A DNA stretch of 32,004 nucleotides from the NCBI GenBank assembly GCA_946619045.1, contig CAMOLV010000004.1, positions 1 to 32,004 on the forward strand, read 5' to 3'. Each line of letters begins with the position of its first letter. The stretch's first letter is position 1. The notes under the pieces are model-generated. The model did no database searches. It had not been told where the DNA came from and saw only the letters and a list, made by a program, of their open reading frames with translations. This DNA is from an uncultured Coriobacteriales bacterium (GTDB lineage Bacteria; Actinomycetota; Coriobacteriia; Coriobacteriales; Atopobiaceae). Below are positions 8,147 through 14,148 of the stretch, in pieces. Position numbers and translations under genes: made by a program.

Positions 8147-8685
8147 CGCGGCAGCGCCCCCTTCGCCTGGGCGGCCTTGAACTTCCGGTACCCCTCGTCG
8201 TTCTTGCGCGCGAGCTCGTCGGCGCTCGACGCCGCCATGACCGCCATGATGTTCGTGCGGATCCGCGAGGTCGGCGAGATGTTCAGGGTGTCGGCGATCT
8301 GGCGCAGCATGGTCGTGGCCTTCTCGGCCGTGCGCAGGTCGGGGTTCGGCTTGATCGTCGACGGGTCCGGCTCGCCGGTCTCGGGGTCGCGCTTGGCGAC
8401 CGTGGTCATCACGCGGCCGTCCAGGGTCATCGTCTGCTCGAGCGCCTGGCGGAACACGGCGTACCAGTAGCAGTAGCTCTCTACGAGGGGCGCGTCCTGG
8501 GCCGTGAGGAACGGCGCGGCGCCCACGAGCGTGTCCCAGGCCTCCGACATGACGGGGTTGACCGCCACGGTCGGCGGCTTCAGCGGCGCGCCGTGCGGGA
8601 GCGCCTGCGCGAGCACGGGCTCGGGCTCAGGCGAGTGGCCGCCCCTGCGCTGCGCGTCCGCCTGCGGCTTCCTCCCCCTCGTCAT
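8143..8685 (-). CDS. Terminase small subunit, P27 family
   Basis: 180 residues. The basic N-terminus MTRGRKPQADAQRR and the central MSEAWDTLVGAAPFLTAQDA, then VESYCYWYAVFRQALEQT, match the usual layout of P27-type small terminases, and the C-terminal SPTSRIRTNIMAV is the family's typical LGLTPxSR-like segment. It binds the packaging site on concatemeric DNA and hands it to the large subunit. The ATG at 8685 overlaps the stop of the zinc-ribbon gene (ATGA). The long upstream extension of this frame was discarded because it lies across that gene and the leader. Confidence 0.88.
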   Translation of the reverse strand: MTRGRKPQADAQRRGGHSPEPEPVLAQALPHGAPLKPPTVAVNPVMSEAWDTLVGAAPFLTAQDAPLVESYCYWYAVFRQALEQTMTLDGRVMTTVAKRDPETGEPDPSTIKPNPDLRTAEKATTMLRQIADTLNISPTSRIRTNIMAVMAASSADELARKNDEGYRKFKAAQAKGALPR

Positions 8686-9002
8686 AGGCCCTCGGCCTCC
8701 AATGCGGCCGCGAACGCCTCGGCCAGGCGCGCGAACCTCGGGCGCAGCTGGTAGGGCGCCGTCGCCGACAGGCGGCCGAGGTCGTTGGCGACGCGCTGGG
8801 CGTCCTGGACGGCCGACACGCAGTCGGCTGGCGGCGCCGGCTGGTCGGGCGCGGGGCGCCTGGGCGGCTCGACCGGCTCGTAGGGTCTGTGCTGGCGGCG
8901 GCGCTTCGCCTTCTGCTTGCAGGCGTTCGAGCAGTAGTACGCGGGCGTGTGCCGGGCCTGGAACTCCCTGCCGCAGACCCGGCACGTCATCGTCTTGAGC
9001 AT
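8682..9002 (-). CDS. Zinc-ribbon protein before the terminase
   Basis: 106 residues with a compact N-terminal zinc ribbon: MTCRVCGREF then YYCSNACKQKAKRRRQ, that is CxxC plus CxxxC followed by a basic patch. The C-terminal half is helical (LAEAFAAALEAEG). The start at 9002 has an excellent AAGGAGG ribosome site. The ribbon closely resembles the one in the gene at 13162-13395, so the two look like paralogues or shared modules. Role unknown; a DNA-binding helper of packaging or a late regulator is conceivable from its place as the first gene before the terminase. Its leader carries a CGGGTGACAC motif. Confidence 0.75.
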   Translation of the reverse strand: MLKTMTCRVCGREFQARHTPAYYCSNACKQKAKRRRQHRPYEPVEPPRRPAPDQPAPPADCVSAVQDAQRVANDLGRLSATAPYQLRPRFARLAEAFAAALEAEGL

Positions 9003-9183
9003 CGTCCTCCTTCCTCGGAGCGGCGATTCTCGCAGGCGTGTCACCCGTGGGGTGTCGCAGTGGCCGGGAATGTGGTAGGATCGTCTCGTCGACATGCGTG
9101 CATGGTCGCATGCTCGAGGCGCCCACCGAAGCGGGCGCCAATGGGTTGAAACAGATAGTTTTTTAGTAACGGGAGGGGGCCGC
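9003..9183. other. Intergenic region with hairpins between cassette and terminase operon
   Basis: 180 bases without a convincing gene. It holds a perfect inverted repeat GGCGCCC / GGGCGCC at 9118-9124 and 9133-9139. A second imperfect repeat at 9171-9202 (11 of 13 paired positions) spans the stop codon of the upstream gene and could end its transcription, though no U-run follows on that strand. CGGGTGACAC occurs on the minus strand at 9047-9038. The terminase/head operon must be transcribed through or from here, but I see no clear sigma-70 promoter. Confidence 0.45.
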
Positions 9184-9801
9184 TTATCGCGGCTCCTTCC
9201 CGTTGCGCGACCTTCCCGCCTCGTCGCCTTCGTGATAGGCGTCGCGGAACGCGTCGACCAGGGCCGCGATGTCCCTCGCGTCAAGTTTGGCGAGCAGGGC
9301 GTTCGGCAAGCTGGTCACGCGCCTGACGTTCGCCGAGTACGTCGCGGGGTACTTGCCCCATCTCGACAGTCGGCGGGCATCCTCCCAGATCTGGTCGTCG
9401 GGCGACGGGACCGACATGTCGACGTAATCGTATTGCTCGACGTCATCGGGCATCGCCCAGTCGATCGCGTCCGCATCGCCGTCGTCCGGCGCCGCCCACG
9501 TCGCCCGGTACAGCGGCACGTAGCCGTCCTCGTCCCTCTCGTCCCCCTTGCGCAGGGCGTCGGCGACATAACCGCCCGCGTCATCGGGCATCGCCTCGCC
9601 GAGGAGCATGTACAGGCAGCCGTCGTGGTACACGTACCCGTTTCGCTCCGCGGCCATCAGCATGACGGCGTCCTCGTCGAGCAGCCAGTACTTCCCGGCC
9701 CTTTGCGCGGGCAGCTTGCCCTCGTTGATGAGCTGGTTCACCCTCATGCGGGAGAGCCCCAGGACCTCGGATGCCATCGTCGCCGTGATCGTGTTCGCCA
9801 T
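9184..9801 (-). CDS. HTH (excisionase/MerR-like) protein with long acidic C-terminus
   Basis: 205 residues. Residues 5-45 (ATMASEVLGLSRMRVNQLIN, then EGKLPAQRAGKYWLLDEDAV) are a classic winged helix-turn-helix of the excisionase/MerR N-terminal type, which binds DNA. The remaining 150 residues are acidic and Tyr/Asp-rich (DYVDMSVPSPDDQIWEDARR) and unfamiliar to me. The ATG at 9801 has an AGGTGG ribosome site 8 bases after the previous stop. Together with the 100-residue protein upstream it forms a two-gene unit with its own promoter at 10.15 kb. It could be an excisionase, a regulator of the terminase operon, or the DNA-binding half of a cargo system. Confidence 0.65.
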   Translation of the reverse strand: MANTITATMASEVLGLSRMRVNQLINEGKLPAQRAGKYWLLDEDAVMLMAAERNGYVYHDGCLYMLLGEAMPDDAGGYVADALRKGDERDEDGYVPLYRATWAAPDDGDADAIDWAMPDDVEQYDYVDMSVPSPDDQIWEDARRLSRWGKYPATYSANVRRVTSLPNALLAKLDARDIAALVDAFRDAYHEGDEAGRSRNGKEPR

Positions 9802-9809
9802 CTCGCCAC

Positions 9810-10112
9810 CTACTTCCAGTTGAAAACCGACTTGCCGTTCACGTAACCGGCAAACTCGACGAGCTCGCCGCCCGTGATCTCCTCCAGCAGCGCGATGTAG
9901 CTGCTCTTGATACCGTCGGCGTCGAGCTCCCATCGCTTCTCCGACTTGTTCCAGGTGGCGACGCTAGAAGCGGAGACCATGCCCTTGATGATCTCCTTGC
10001 AGCCGTACGTCGAACCGCTGAAGATGACCTTGCCCCCGTCGCGCTCGATGGCGAGCCTACCCGCCTTGTAATCCCTCTTCATGGTGTTGATCGTGTCGTG
10101 GTAGCCCGCCAT
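9810..10112 (-). CDS. Hypothetical 100-residue protein, first gene of a separate cassette
   Basis: Starts MAGYHDTINTMKRDYKAGRL and ends EFAGYVNGKSVFNWK, mixed alpha/beta in character, with no motif I recognise. It is Lys/Ile/Ser-rich compared with its neighbours and its DNA is about 61% GC rather than high 60s, suggesting separate ancestry. The ribosome site AGGAAAGGAACGGAG precedes the ATG at 10112. The gene lies directly downstream of an AT-rich promoter with palindromic operators, and is followed by the HTH gene. The arrangement resembles a moron expressed apart from the main operons. Confidence 0.6.
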   Translation of the reverse strand: MAGYHDTINTMKRDYKAGRLAIERDGGKVIFSGSTYGCKEIIKGMVSASSVATWNKSEKRWELDADGIKSSYIALLEEITGGELVEFAGYVNGKSVFNWK

Positions 10113-10144
10113 CTCCGTTCCTTTCCTCTTTGCTTCTCTCTGTT

Positions 10145-10186
10145 GTAAAGTTTATACCTTTATTTTACTTTTGTAAATACTTTACA
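10145..10186 (-). promoter_or_regulatory. AT-rich promoter with operator palindromes for the two-gene cassette
   Basis: In a roughly 60-base AT-rich island, the perfect palindrome TGTAAA-TAC-TTTACA lies at 10172-10186. Further GTAAA or TTTAC half sites start at 10145 and 10164. On the minus strand a -35-like TTTACA (10177-10172) and a -10-like TAAACT (10154-10149) are 17 bases apart, with the palindrome covering the -35. The 8-mer TATTTACA is shared with the immunity region operator at 19501-19508. This suggests phage-repressor control of the cassette. Confidence 0.6.
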
Positions 10187-10586
10187 TTAACTTTTTTATC
10201 TGGGAGAAGCGCAGAGGATGGGCTTTGACGGTGGCGTGTCACTCGGGAAACCTCAATTTCGCACGCTCGGAAACGTGAGGGGGGCGCGAGGTGGCCCGTG
10301 GGGCTCCCGCGCTTTTTTCGACCCCTCTCCCCGCCCCTCGGAGACCATCCTCGGCGTCGCATAATCCCGCGTAGAATTGGCTGTTCTACGCCGCGCGCGC
10401 GGGATGCCGGCGAGTCGCCGCCGCTCGCGGTGGGAATCAGGTGGAACGTCGGGGGAAATCGGGGAATCTTTCGGGGAATCACGCAGCGGCCGCGGGTCAC
10501 GCGGCGGGGCTCGTGCCGCCGGCGGACATGAGAAGGGCGCCCGGTGGGCGCCCTGTCGTGGTCCGTGCGGTGTCGCGGAGGATGAT
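10187..10586. other. Non-coding region between HNH and cassette, possible cos region
   Basis: About 400 bases without a supported gene; apparent reading frames on both strands are low-complexity GC shadows. On the minus strand it contains short direct repeats (GATTCCCCGAAA and GATTCCCCGATTT), a GTCGAAAAAAGCG stretch near 10322-10310, and CGAGTGACACGCC near 10245-10233. Position between an HNH nuclease gene and the terminase genes is where HK97-type phages carry the cos site. I cannot point to the cut site itself. Confidence 0.4.
10534..10554 (-). terminator. Hairpin after HNH gene, probable terminator of early operon
   Basis: Perfect 9-base inverted repeat AGGGCGCCC / GGGCGCCCT with a 3-base loop, 33 bases beyond the HNH stop codon on the minus strand. 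It is followed by TTCTCAT, a weak U-run. It is the first strong hairpin after the long early operon, which fits an intrinsic or factor-assisted terminator. Confidence 0.55.
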
Positions 10587-10967
10587 CTACCCGCCCTGGC
10601 CGCGCCTGCGCTGCGCGTCGACGAGCGCGTGTGCGCTGGCCGACAGCAGCACGAGGTTCGACGGGTCGTCGGTGCCGCCGTCGCAGAGCGCGACCCTGTG
10701 GTGCACGCCGGCGCCAGGCTCGGTGATGCGCCAGGTGCCGCCGCGCTTCTCTGCCACCACCTTGCCGGTTATGGCGCACCTGCCGCCCTGGCGCTCGATG
10801 ACCTGCTGCCTCGCCTTGCGGTAGCGCTTGCCGTAGCCGTCGGCCCGCCAGGGCTCGGCCGCCAGGCGCTCGGCGTCGCTGCGCCTGTTCTCGCGCTTGC
10901 GCTTGCCGCCAGGGTCGACCGCCTTCGACTTGAAGCCATCGGGCACGAGGGACTTGATGGTCATCAT
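10587..10967 (-). CDS. HNH endonuclease
   Basis: 126 residues. The HNH core is visible as RCAITGKVVAEKRGG (residues 63-77), GAGVHHRVALCDGGTDD with HH at 89-90, N104 in DPSNLVLL, and H113 in ASAHALVD. One Cys (C64) lies at the usual zinc-knuckle position, without the second Cys of the common form. The N-terminal 60 residues are strongly basic, suited to DNA binding. Small HNH proteins next to terminase are required for cos cleavage or packaging in HK97-type phages, and this gene is the last of the early operon, near the terminase side. The start ATG overlaps the previous stop (ATGA); a second ATG follows immediately. Confidence 0.88.
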   Translation of the reverse strand: MMTIKSLVPDGFKSKAVDPGGKRKRENRRSDAERLAAEPWRADGYGKRYRKARQQVIERQGGRCAITGKVVAEKRGGTWRITEPGAGVHHRVALCDGGTDDPSNLVLLSASAHALVDAQRRRGQGG

Positions 10968-11215
10968 TCACTCTCCAACTCGAGGAAATACGCGAAGCTC
11001 TCGTCTAACGGATTCTCGCATTCGTAACGGCACCATTTCCAGAACGCGTCGACGTGCGGCTCGCATTTGCCGCACGCATATCTCCTGTACGGCTGATGAT
11101 CGTAGACCCCGTGCTCGCACAGCACGACGGAGCCTTTGGCGATCGTGCTGCCGCAATACGCGCACCGGTGCTCCTTTCGCGTCCGCAAGTGCATCTGACG
11201 GTGAATGTCACTCAT
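10964..11215 (-). CDS. Small Cys-rich (zinc-finger-like) protein
   Basis: 83 residues beginning MSDIHRQMHLRTRKEHRC. Two pairs of cysteines, CAYCG at 18-22 and ACGKCEPHVD near 47-52, form a probable treble-clef or zinc-ribbon, with a further CRYEC in the C-terminal part. The N-terminus is basic and the C-terminus acidic. No specific function can be given. It overlaps both neighbours by ATGA and so is probably translationally coupled to the HNH gene that follows. Confidence 0.65.
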   Translation of the reverse strand: MSDIHRQMHLRTRKEHRCAYCGSTIAKGSVVLCEHGVYDHQPYRRYACGKCEPHVDAFWKWCRYECENPLDESFAYFLELESE

Positions 11216-11412
11216 TCCGCATCACCCCTCAGCTCGTATGCCGTCTCGCGGTAGCACTTGTCGCACGCGATCAACCATGCGTCCACCTTCGCGATGCTGG
11301 TCTGCAGAGTGTGCCAGCGTTCCGCTTCGTTGTACGGCTTGCCGCAGTACGTGCAACGGCTGAGCAGGGCGTGCGTGTCCCGCCCGAAATATGCGCTAAT
11401 CGGGTAAGCCAT
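11212..11412 (-). CDS. Small zinc-ribbon-like protein
   Basis: 66 residues (MAYPISAYFGRDTHALLSRC...). Two CxxC pairs, CTYCGKPYNE and ACDKCYRE, about 30 residues apart suggest one bound zinc. ATG 11412 shares its first base with the preceding TGA (TGATG); a GTG at 11415 is the alternative. A GAGGGGTGA ribosome site lies 6-12 bases upstream. Function unknown; it is one of the series of tiny metal-binding proteins in this operon. Confidence 0.6.
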   Translation of the reverse strand: MAYPISAYFGRDTHALLSRCTYCGKPYNEAERWHTLQTSIAKVDAWLIACDKCYRETAYELRGDAE

Positions 11413-11735
11413 CACGCATCACCCCTCAGCCATTCGAGCAGCGACGGCATATCGTCTTCGTCTTGCTCGCAATGCTTTATTCCGACTCCGTACATGAATA
11501 ACGGGCATCCAGCGCATGAGCCGTCGTTCTCAGCGCACCATTTCGCAATCGTCCGCGCCGCCCTCTCGGGAGTGCCGAACAGCTCGTGCCAGCGGGTGCC
11601 TGCATAAGGGACGCAGGCCCCGCGCTCCCTGTAGTACAGCTCGCCGCACGTCCCGATTGATTCCAGGCAGTTGTCCACGTAGTTGAACGACAACGTCGGG
11701 ATGCTGATTGTCCTGGTGCCGTCTAACTCGCTCAT
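11412..11735 (-). CDS. Hypothetical Cys-rich protein
   Basis: 107 residues with scattered cysteines (CLESIGTCGELYYRERGAC, KWCAENDGSCAGCPLF, HCEQDEDD), more than a single zinc ribbon needs. The FGTPERAARTIAKWC segment followed by CAGCP resembles small phage proteins of unknown role. A GGAGGTGAAGCG ribosome site supports the ATG at 11735. It is preceded by a 32-codon gene whose end supplies that ribosome site. Confidence 0.6.
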   Translation of the reverse strand: MSELDGTRTISIPTLSFNYVDNCLESIGTCGELYYRERGACVPYAGTRWHELFGTPERAARTIAKWCAENDGSCAGCPLFMYGVGIKHCEQDEDDMPSLLEWLRGDA

Positions 11736-11739
11736 CGCT

Positions 11740-11838
11740 TCACCTCCTCAGCCATTCGGCAAATTGATCCAGCGCGTCGATTGTCGCTTTGCTTAGCTGC
11801 TCGCGCAGCTGCGCCCATCGCGTTCTCAGTGTGCTCAT
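11740..11838 (-). CDS. 32-residue small protein
   Basis: MSTLRTRWAQLREQLSKATI and then DALDQFAEWLRR: a short amphipathic helix. The ATG overlaps the stop of the Lar-like gene (ATGA) and a GGCGGTGAAGCG sequence precedes it, matching the ribosome site of the next gene almost exactly. The end FAEWLRR echoes the LEWLRGDA tail of the downstream protein, which hints at duplication. It may be a true micro-protein or simply a coupling leader. Confidence 0.5.
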   Translation of the reverse strand: MSTLRTRWAQLREQLSKATIDALDQFAEWLRR

Positions 11839-12458
11839 CGCTTCACCGCCTTCCCGCATACGACGCAAAAATTCGGCCGCTCGGTGCCCTGCACATCATG
11901 ACCGCACGACAAGTACCATGTCGGCGGCGCGTAGCTGTACCACTCGCCGTCCATGCCCTCGTCCACCCCGTCATCGAAGCATTCGACCTCGCACTCACCA
12001 GCGCCCAGCGCCGCGTTCAGTTCGTCGGTGATGCCCTTATAGTCGATGCCGACCTTGCATACCCAGTCATCGCGCCATTCGACGGGCTTGCCGTCATCGA
12101 GCACGGCCACTTTACCGAAATGCCGCTCGATGCTTTCGCGCACCTGCTCGGCTGTCAGCTTCCCGCCGCAGACCTCGGAACCTACCTCGGAACCTACCTC
12201 GGAACCTACCCCGCCGAGCGTCGCGGCGATTGCCTGGTCGGGCGTGCGGGTGTTCCAGATTCTCACCGCATCCTTCAGCGCCGTCTTCTCGTCGACGCGC
12301 ATCACGTGGATGCGCGCGCACTCGTAGCCGCTGGCGTACGACTCCCTCGAGCACCCGATGCTCGCGACGCCGCATTCCTCGATGTCGCTCCACCATGAGT
12401 GGACGGTTGCCTTGCTCCCGCAGAATGGGCACGGTTTCAGGTCGCTGCCACTCGTCAT
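11835..12458 (-). CDS. Lar-like restriction alleviation protein with C-terminal extension
   Basis: 207 residues. The first 70 form a Lar-type zinc ribbon: LKPCPFCGSKATVHSWWSDI, later IGCS and the closing AVRIWNTRTPD. Lar family proteins help phage DNA evade host type I restriction; here the role is only inferred from the fold. A GSEVGSEVGSEV tandem (residues about 85-96) joins it to a C-terminal part with a second CGHD...CVVCGKA pair. The start overlaps the preceding stop (ATGA). The linker comes from three perfect 12-bp DNA repeats, so its length could vary between isolates. Confidence 0.7.
   Translation of the reverse strand: MTSGSDLKPCPFCGSKATVHSWWSDIEECGVASIGCSRESYASGYECARIHVMRVDEKTALKDAVRIWNTRTPDQAIAATLGGVGSEVGSEVGSEVCGGKLTAEQVRESIERHFGKVAVLDDGKPVEWRDDWVCKVGIDYKGITDELNAALGAGECEVECFDDGVDEGMDGEWYSYAPPTWYLSCGHDVQGTERPNFCVVCGKAVKR
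12172..12207 (-). repeat. Three perfect 12-bp tandem repeats inside the Lar-like gene
   Basis: The unit acctcggaacct occurs three times head to tail, encoding GSEV repeated on the minus strand. Whole-codon units mean that copy number changes alter linker length without breaking the frame. Confidence 0.9.
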
Positions 12459-12835
12459 CGCGCCCACCCGAACTTCTCCCATTCGCCCACCGCGAAGTTC
12501 GCGGCCTTCTTGCCGGCAACCGCGCAGGCGTACCTCTTCCGGAACTTCTCGTTCCTTGTCTCCGGGTCGACCTCTACGAGCCACGCGCAGTCTCGCCGGC
12601 ATTCCTCGATGCGGTCCTGGCACGGGTCTGAGAACGTCATCGGGCATCTCATACAGGCAACCTCCCCCTGCTTGGCCTTCGCTCGCCTGTTCCACTTCTC
12701 GATCAGCTCGTCGGGCGTCATCGCGTTGTCCCCGCCGAGCACCAGGTCGCAGTTCCCGCAGTAGATCTCGCCGCAGCCAGGGTGCGTCTCGATCGTTATA
12801 ACCTCGCCCCCGCAGAGCGGGCACGGCCTCAACAT
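12455..12835 (-). CDS. Lar-like zinc-ribbon protein
   Basis: 126 residues. Opens with MLRPCPLCGGEVITIETHPG, then CGEIYCGNCDLVLGG and KWNRRAKAK, the same CPxCG ... CxxC ... WNxR layout as Lar-type proteins. A second set, CMRCPMTFSDPCQDRIEEC, follows. The ATG at 12835 is one base after the previous stop with GGAGGCAAGGGA upstream; TTG codons at 12847 and 12862 are open alternatives. Next to another Lar-like gene it makes a tandem pair and may have arisen by duplication. Confidence 0.65.
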   Translation of the reverse strand: MLRPCPLCGGEVITIETHPGCGEIYCGNCDLVLGGDNAMTPDELIEKWNRRAKAKQGEVACMRCPMTFSDPCQDRIEECRRDCAWLVEVDPETRNEKFRKRYACAVAGKKAANFAVGEWEKFGWAR

Positions 12836-12836
12836 G

Positions 12837-12953
12837 TCAGCGTTCAATTCCCTTGCCTCCAATCATCCACGCCGCCGCCCACAGGGGCAGCAGCAGCGGC
12901 AGGAGCAGGAGGGCCCACGGCGTGGGCTCCCTGGCTCCCCGCCGCGTCGTCAT
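12837..12953 (-). CDS. 38-residue single-pass membrane protein
   Basis: A basic start MTTRRGAREPTP followed by a hydrophobic helix WALLLLPLLLPLWAAAWMIG and a short basic tail. The ATG overlaps the previous stop (ATGA). One membrane pass with a positively charged N-terminus would place the tail outside. Function unknown; small membrane proteins in early operons are sometimes exclusion or host-takeover factors. Confidence 0.55.
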   Translation of the reverse strand: MTTRRGAREPTPWALLLLPLLLPLWAAAWMIGGKGIER

Positions 12954-13165
12954 TCGCAGGCGGCGGCCGCGGCCGCCTTCATCTCGTCGGCCAGGTCGAG
13001 CAGGCGCGAGCACAGGCCGCGCCACCTCTCGCGCTCCCTCTCGCACTCGGCGAGGTCGTGCGCGAGGTTGTCGCGCTCCGCAACCAGGGCCGCGAGGTCG
13101 GCGGCCGAGAGCCATGCCTGCATCTCGTCCAGCGCGACGAACTCGTAGTTGTGCAGGTTGCTCAT
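12950..13165 (-). CDS. Small coiled-coil protein
   Basis: 71 residues beginning MSNLHNYEFVALDEM. From about residue 20 the sequence is a long heptad-like helix (AALVAERDNLAHDLAECERE) ending in an Ala-rich stretch. It overlaps both neighbours by ATGA. No function recognised. Confidence 0.6.
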   Translation of the reverse strand: MSNLHNYEFVALDEMQAWLSAADLAALVAERDNLAHDLAECERERERWRGLCSRLLDLADEMKAAAAAACE

Positions 13166-13395
13166 CTCCGCTTCTTCCTCCTTCTGTGCCATCTTGCCTT
13201 CTCCTTGCAAGTGCTCGAGCAGTACTTCGCGTGGTGCTGCCTCCGCGTGAACCGCGTGCCGCACCACTCGCACCTAGCCTCGCCGTAGTCGACCTTCCAC
13301 GTATCGCTGATGCAGTCGCTCCGGCAGGGCTTGAGCTGCATCAGCCTGGGCTCGTCGGGGTCGACGAACTCCTGCAGCTCGTTGATCGCCGTCAT
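13162..13395 (-). CDS. Zinc-ribbon protein, paralogue of the pre-terminase ribbon
   Basis: 77 residues. The C-terminal ribbon RCEWCGTRFTRRQHHAKYCS, then STCKEKARWHRRRKKRR, shares the CxxCG...YCSxxCKxKA+ pattern and basic tail with the protein at 8682-9002. An extra Cys pair (CRSDC) lies before it. GAGAGG lies 7 bases before the ATG. The first 122 bases overlap the 3' end of the gene at 13274-13585 in another frame, an unusually long overlap for this operon. Confidence 0.65.
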   Translation of the reverse strand: MTAINELQEFVDPDEPRLMQLKPCRSDCISDTWKVDYGEARCEWCGTRFTRRQHHAKYCSSTCKEKARWHRRRKKRR

Positions 13396-13585
13396 GCTCG
13401 ATCCTCTCCCACCTGTAGCCGTACGCCGTGCGGATGTCTCCCCGCAGGACGTGGTTGATGTTGCCCGTCACGATGTCGGGGTCGCCGACGCCCTGCTCGG
13501 CCACGAGGGCCCTGGCGGCGGCGCTGATCGACGGGTACTCCGCGCCGTCGCCCCTGCGGACCGGCTGCGGCACCCCGCCCGTCAT
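13274..13585 (-). CDS. NUMOD1-like small DNA-binding protein
   Basis: 103 residues. The first 62 (PQPVRRGDGAEYPSISAAAR, then TGNINHVLRGDIRTAYGYRW) match the NUMOD1-type module found beside homing-type nucleases, where a short helix-turn-helix reads DNA. Here it stands alone. The frame continues for about 40 low-complexity residues across the start of the zinc-ribbon gene; the original stop may have been lost, or the two may once have been one protein. The ATG overlaps the previous stop (ATGA). Confidence 0.6.
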   Translation of the reverse strand: MTGGVPQPVRRGDGAEYPSISAAARALVAEQGVGDPDIVTGNINHVLRGDIRTAYGYRWERIEHDGDQRAAGVRRPRRAQADAAQALPERLHQRYVEGRLRRG

Positions 13586-13824
13586 GCCCGCCTCCTGGCC
13601 AGCACCAGCATGTCGCCGCGTTTCCTAACAGCGACCTCGGGGAAGAGCCTCCTCGCGCAGTCCCTGGCGCAGCACAGGTCGCGCTCGAGCTGCCTCCGGT
13701 CCCCGTAGACCTTGCCCATGCAGTCGTTGCCGGTCGCTAGGAAGGCCTCCATGACGGGCGCCATCCTCGACCTCGACGCACGCGAGGCGGGGACGACCTC
13801 GAAGCCGTCCAGCTCTCCGCTCAT
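13582..13824 (-). CDS. Hypothetical 80-residue protein
   Basis: Begins MSGELDGFEVVPASRASRSR and ends in a basic LVLARRRA. A CMGKVYGDRRQLERDLCCARDC segment holds four Cys. I do not recognise it. ATGA overlaps at both ends place it firmly in the early operon. Confidence 0.5.
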   Translation of the reverse strand: MSGELDGFEVVPASRASRSRMAPVMEAFLATGNDCMGKVYGDRRQLERDLCCARDCARRLFPEVAVRKRGDMLVLARRRA

Positions 13825-14066
13825 TCGACCACCTCCCTGATCTCATCGAAATCCCTCGCAGGCCGCGGCATGTAGCGCACCGACCCGTCCTCGGCCTCGA
13901 AGTGGTCGAGGTGCCGCTCGCCGTCGGCCGTCCTGCGGCTGATGACGAAGCTGACGGGGTCGGCGTCGCGGAACACGGCCTTGAACCGGTAGCAGTCCAT
14001 GTGCCCCTGCTCCCTGACCACCGGGCGCTCGTAGACGTCCCGACCGCCGTGCCTGCAACCGCTCAC
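13821..14066 (-). CDS. Hypothetical 81-residue protein
   Basis: Starts at GTG 14066 with an AGGAGGGAGATCC ribosome site. The protein is mixed beta/alpha (YRFKAVFRDADPVSFVISRR) and ends DFDEIREVVE. No family recognised. It is the first gene after the A/T tract and iteron region, so it would be the first product past the putative origin. Confidence 0.5.
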   Translation of the reverse strand: MSGCRHGGRDVYERPVVREQGHMDCYRFKAVFRDADPVSFVISRRTADGERHLDHFEAEDGSVRYMPRPARDFDEIREVVE

Positions 14067-14104
14067 GGATCTCCCTCCTGACTACCCGCGACATGATGCG
14101 AGGG

Positions 14105-14140
14105 TTTTAATTAAATAAATAATTAATTAATTAAATAATT
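14105..14140. other. 36-bp pure A/T tract, candidate DNA unwinding element
   Basis: An uninterrupted A/T stretch built of overlapping TTAATTAA and AAATAAAT units in a region otherwise near 67% GC. It lies 11 bases from six 12-bp tandem repeats. Iterons beside an easily melted tract is the usual layout of a theta replication origin. Confidence 0.6.
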
Positions 14141-14148
14141 GCGCCGCC

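Noticed and set aside
9082-9150. A second plus-strand small RNA (TAGGAT-type -10 at 9076, hairpin at 9118-9139, T-run at 9159)
   Set aside because: The T-run lies about 20 bases beyond the hairpin and the -35 is poor, so promoter and terminator are not convincing.
10298-11027. Plus-strand frames in the non-coding region and HNH gene
   Set aside because: Low-complexity, no ribosome site, and partly antisense to the HNH gene.
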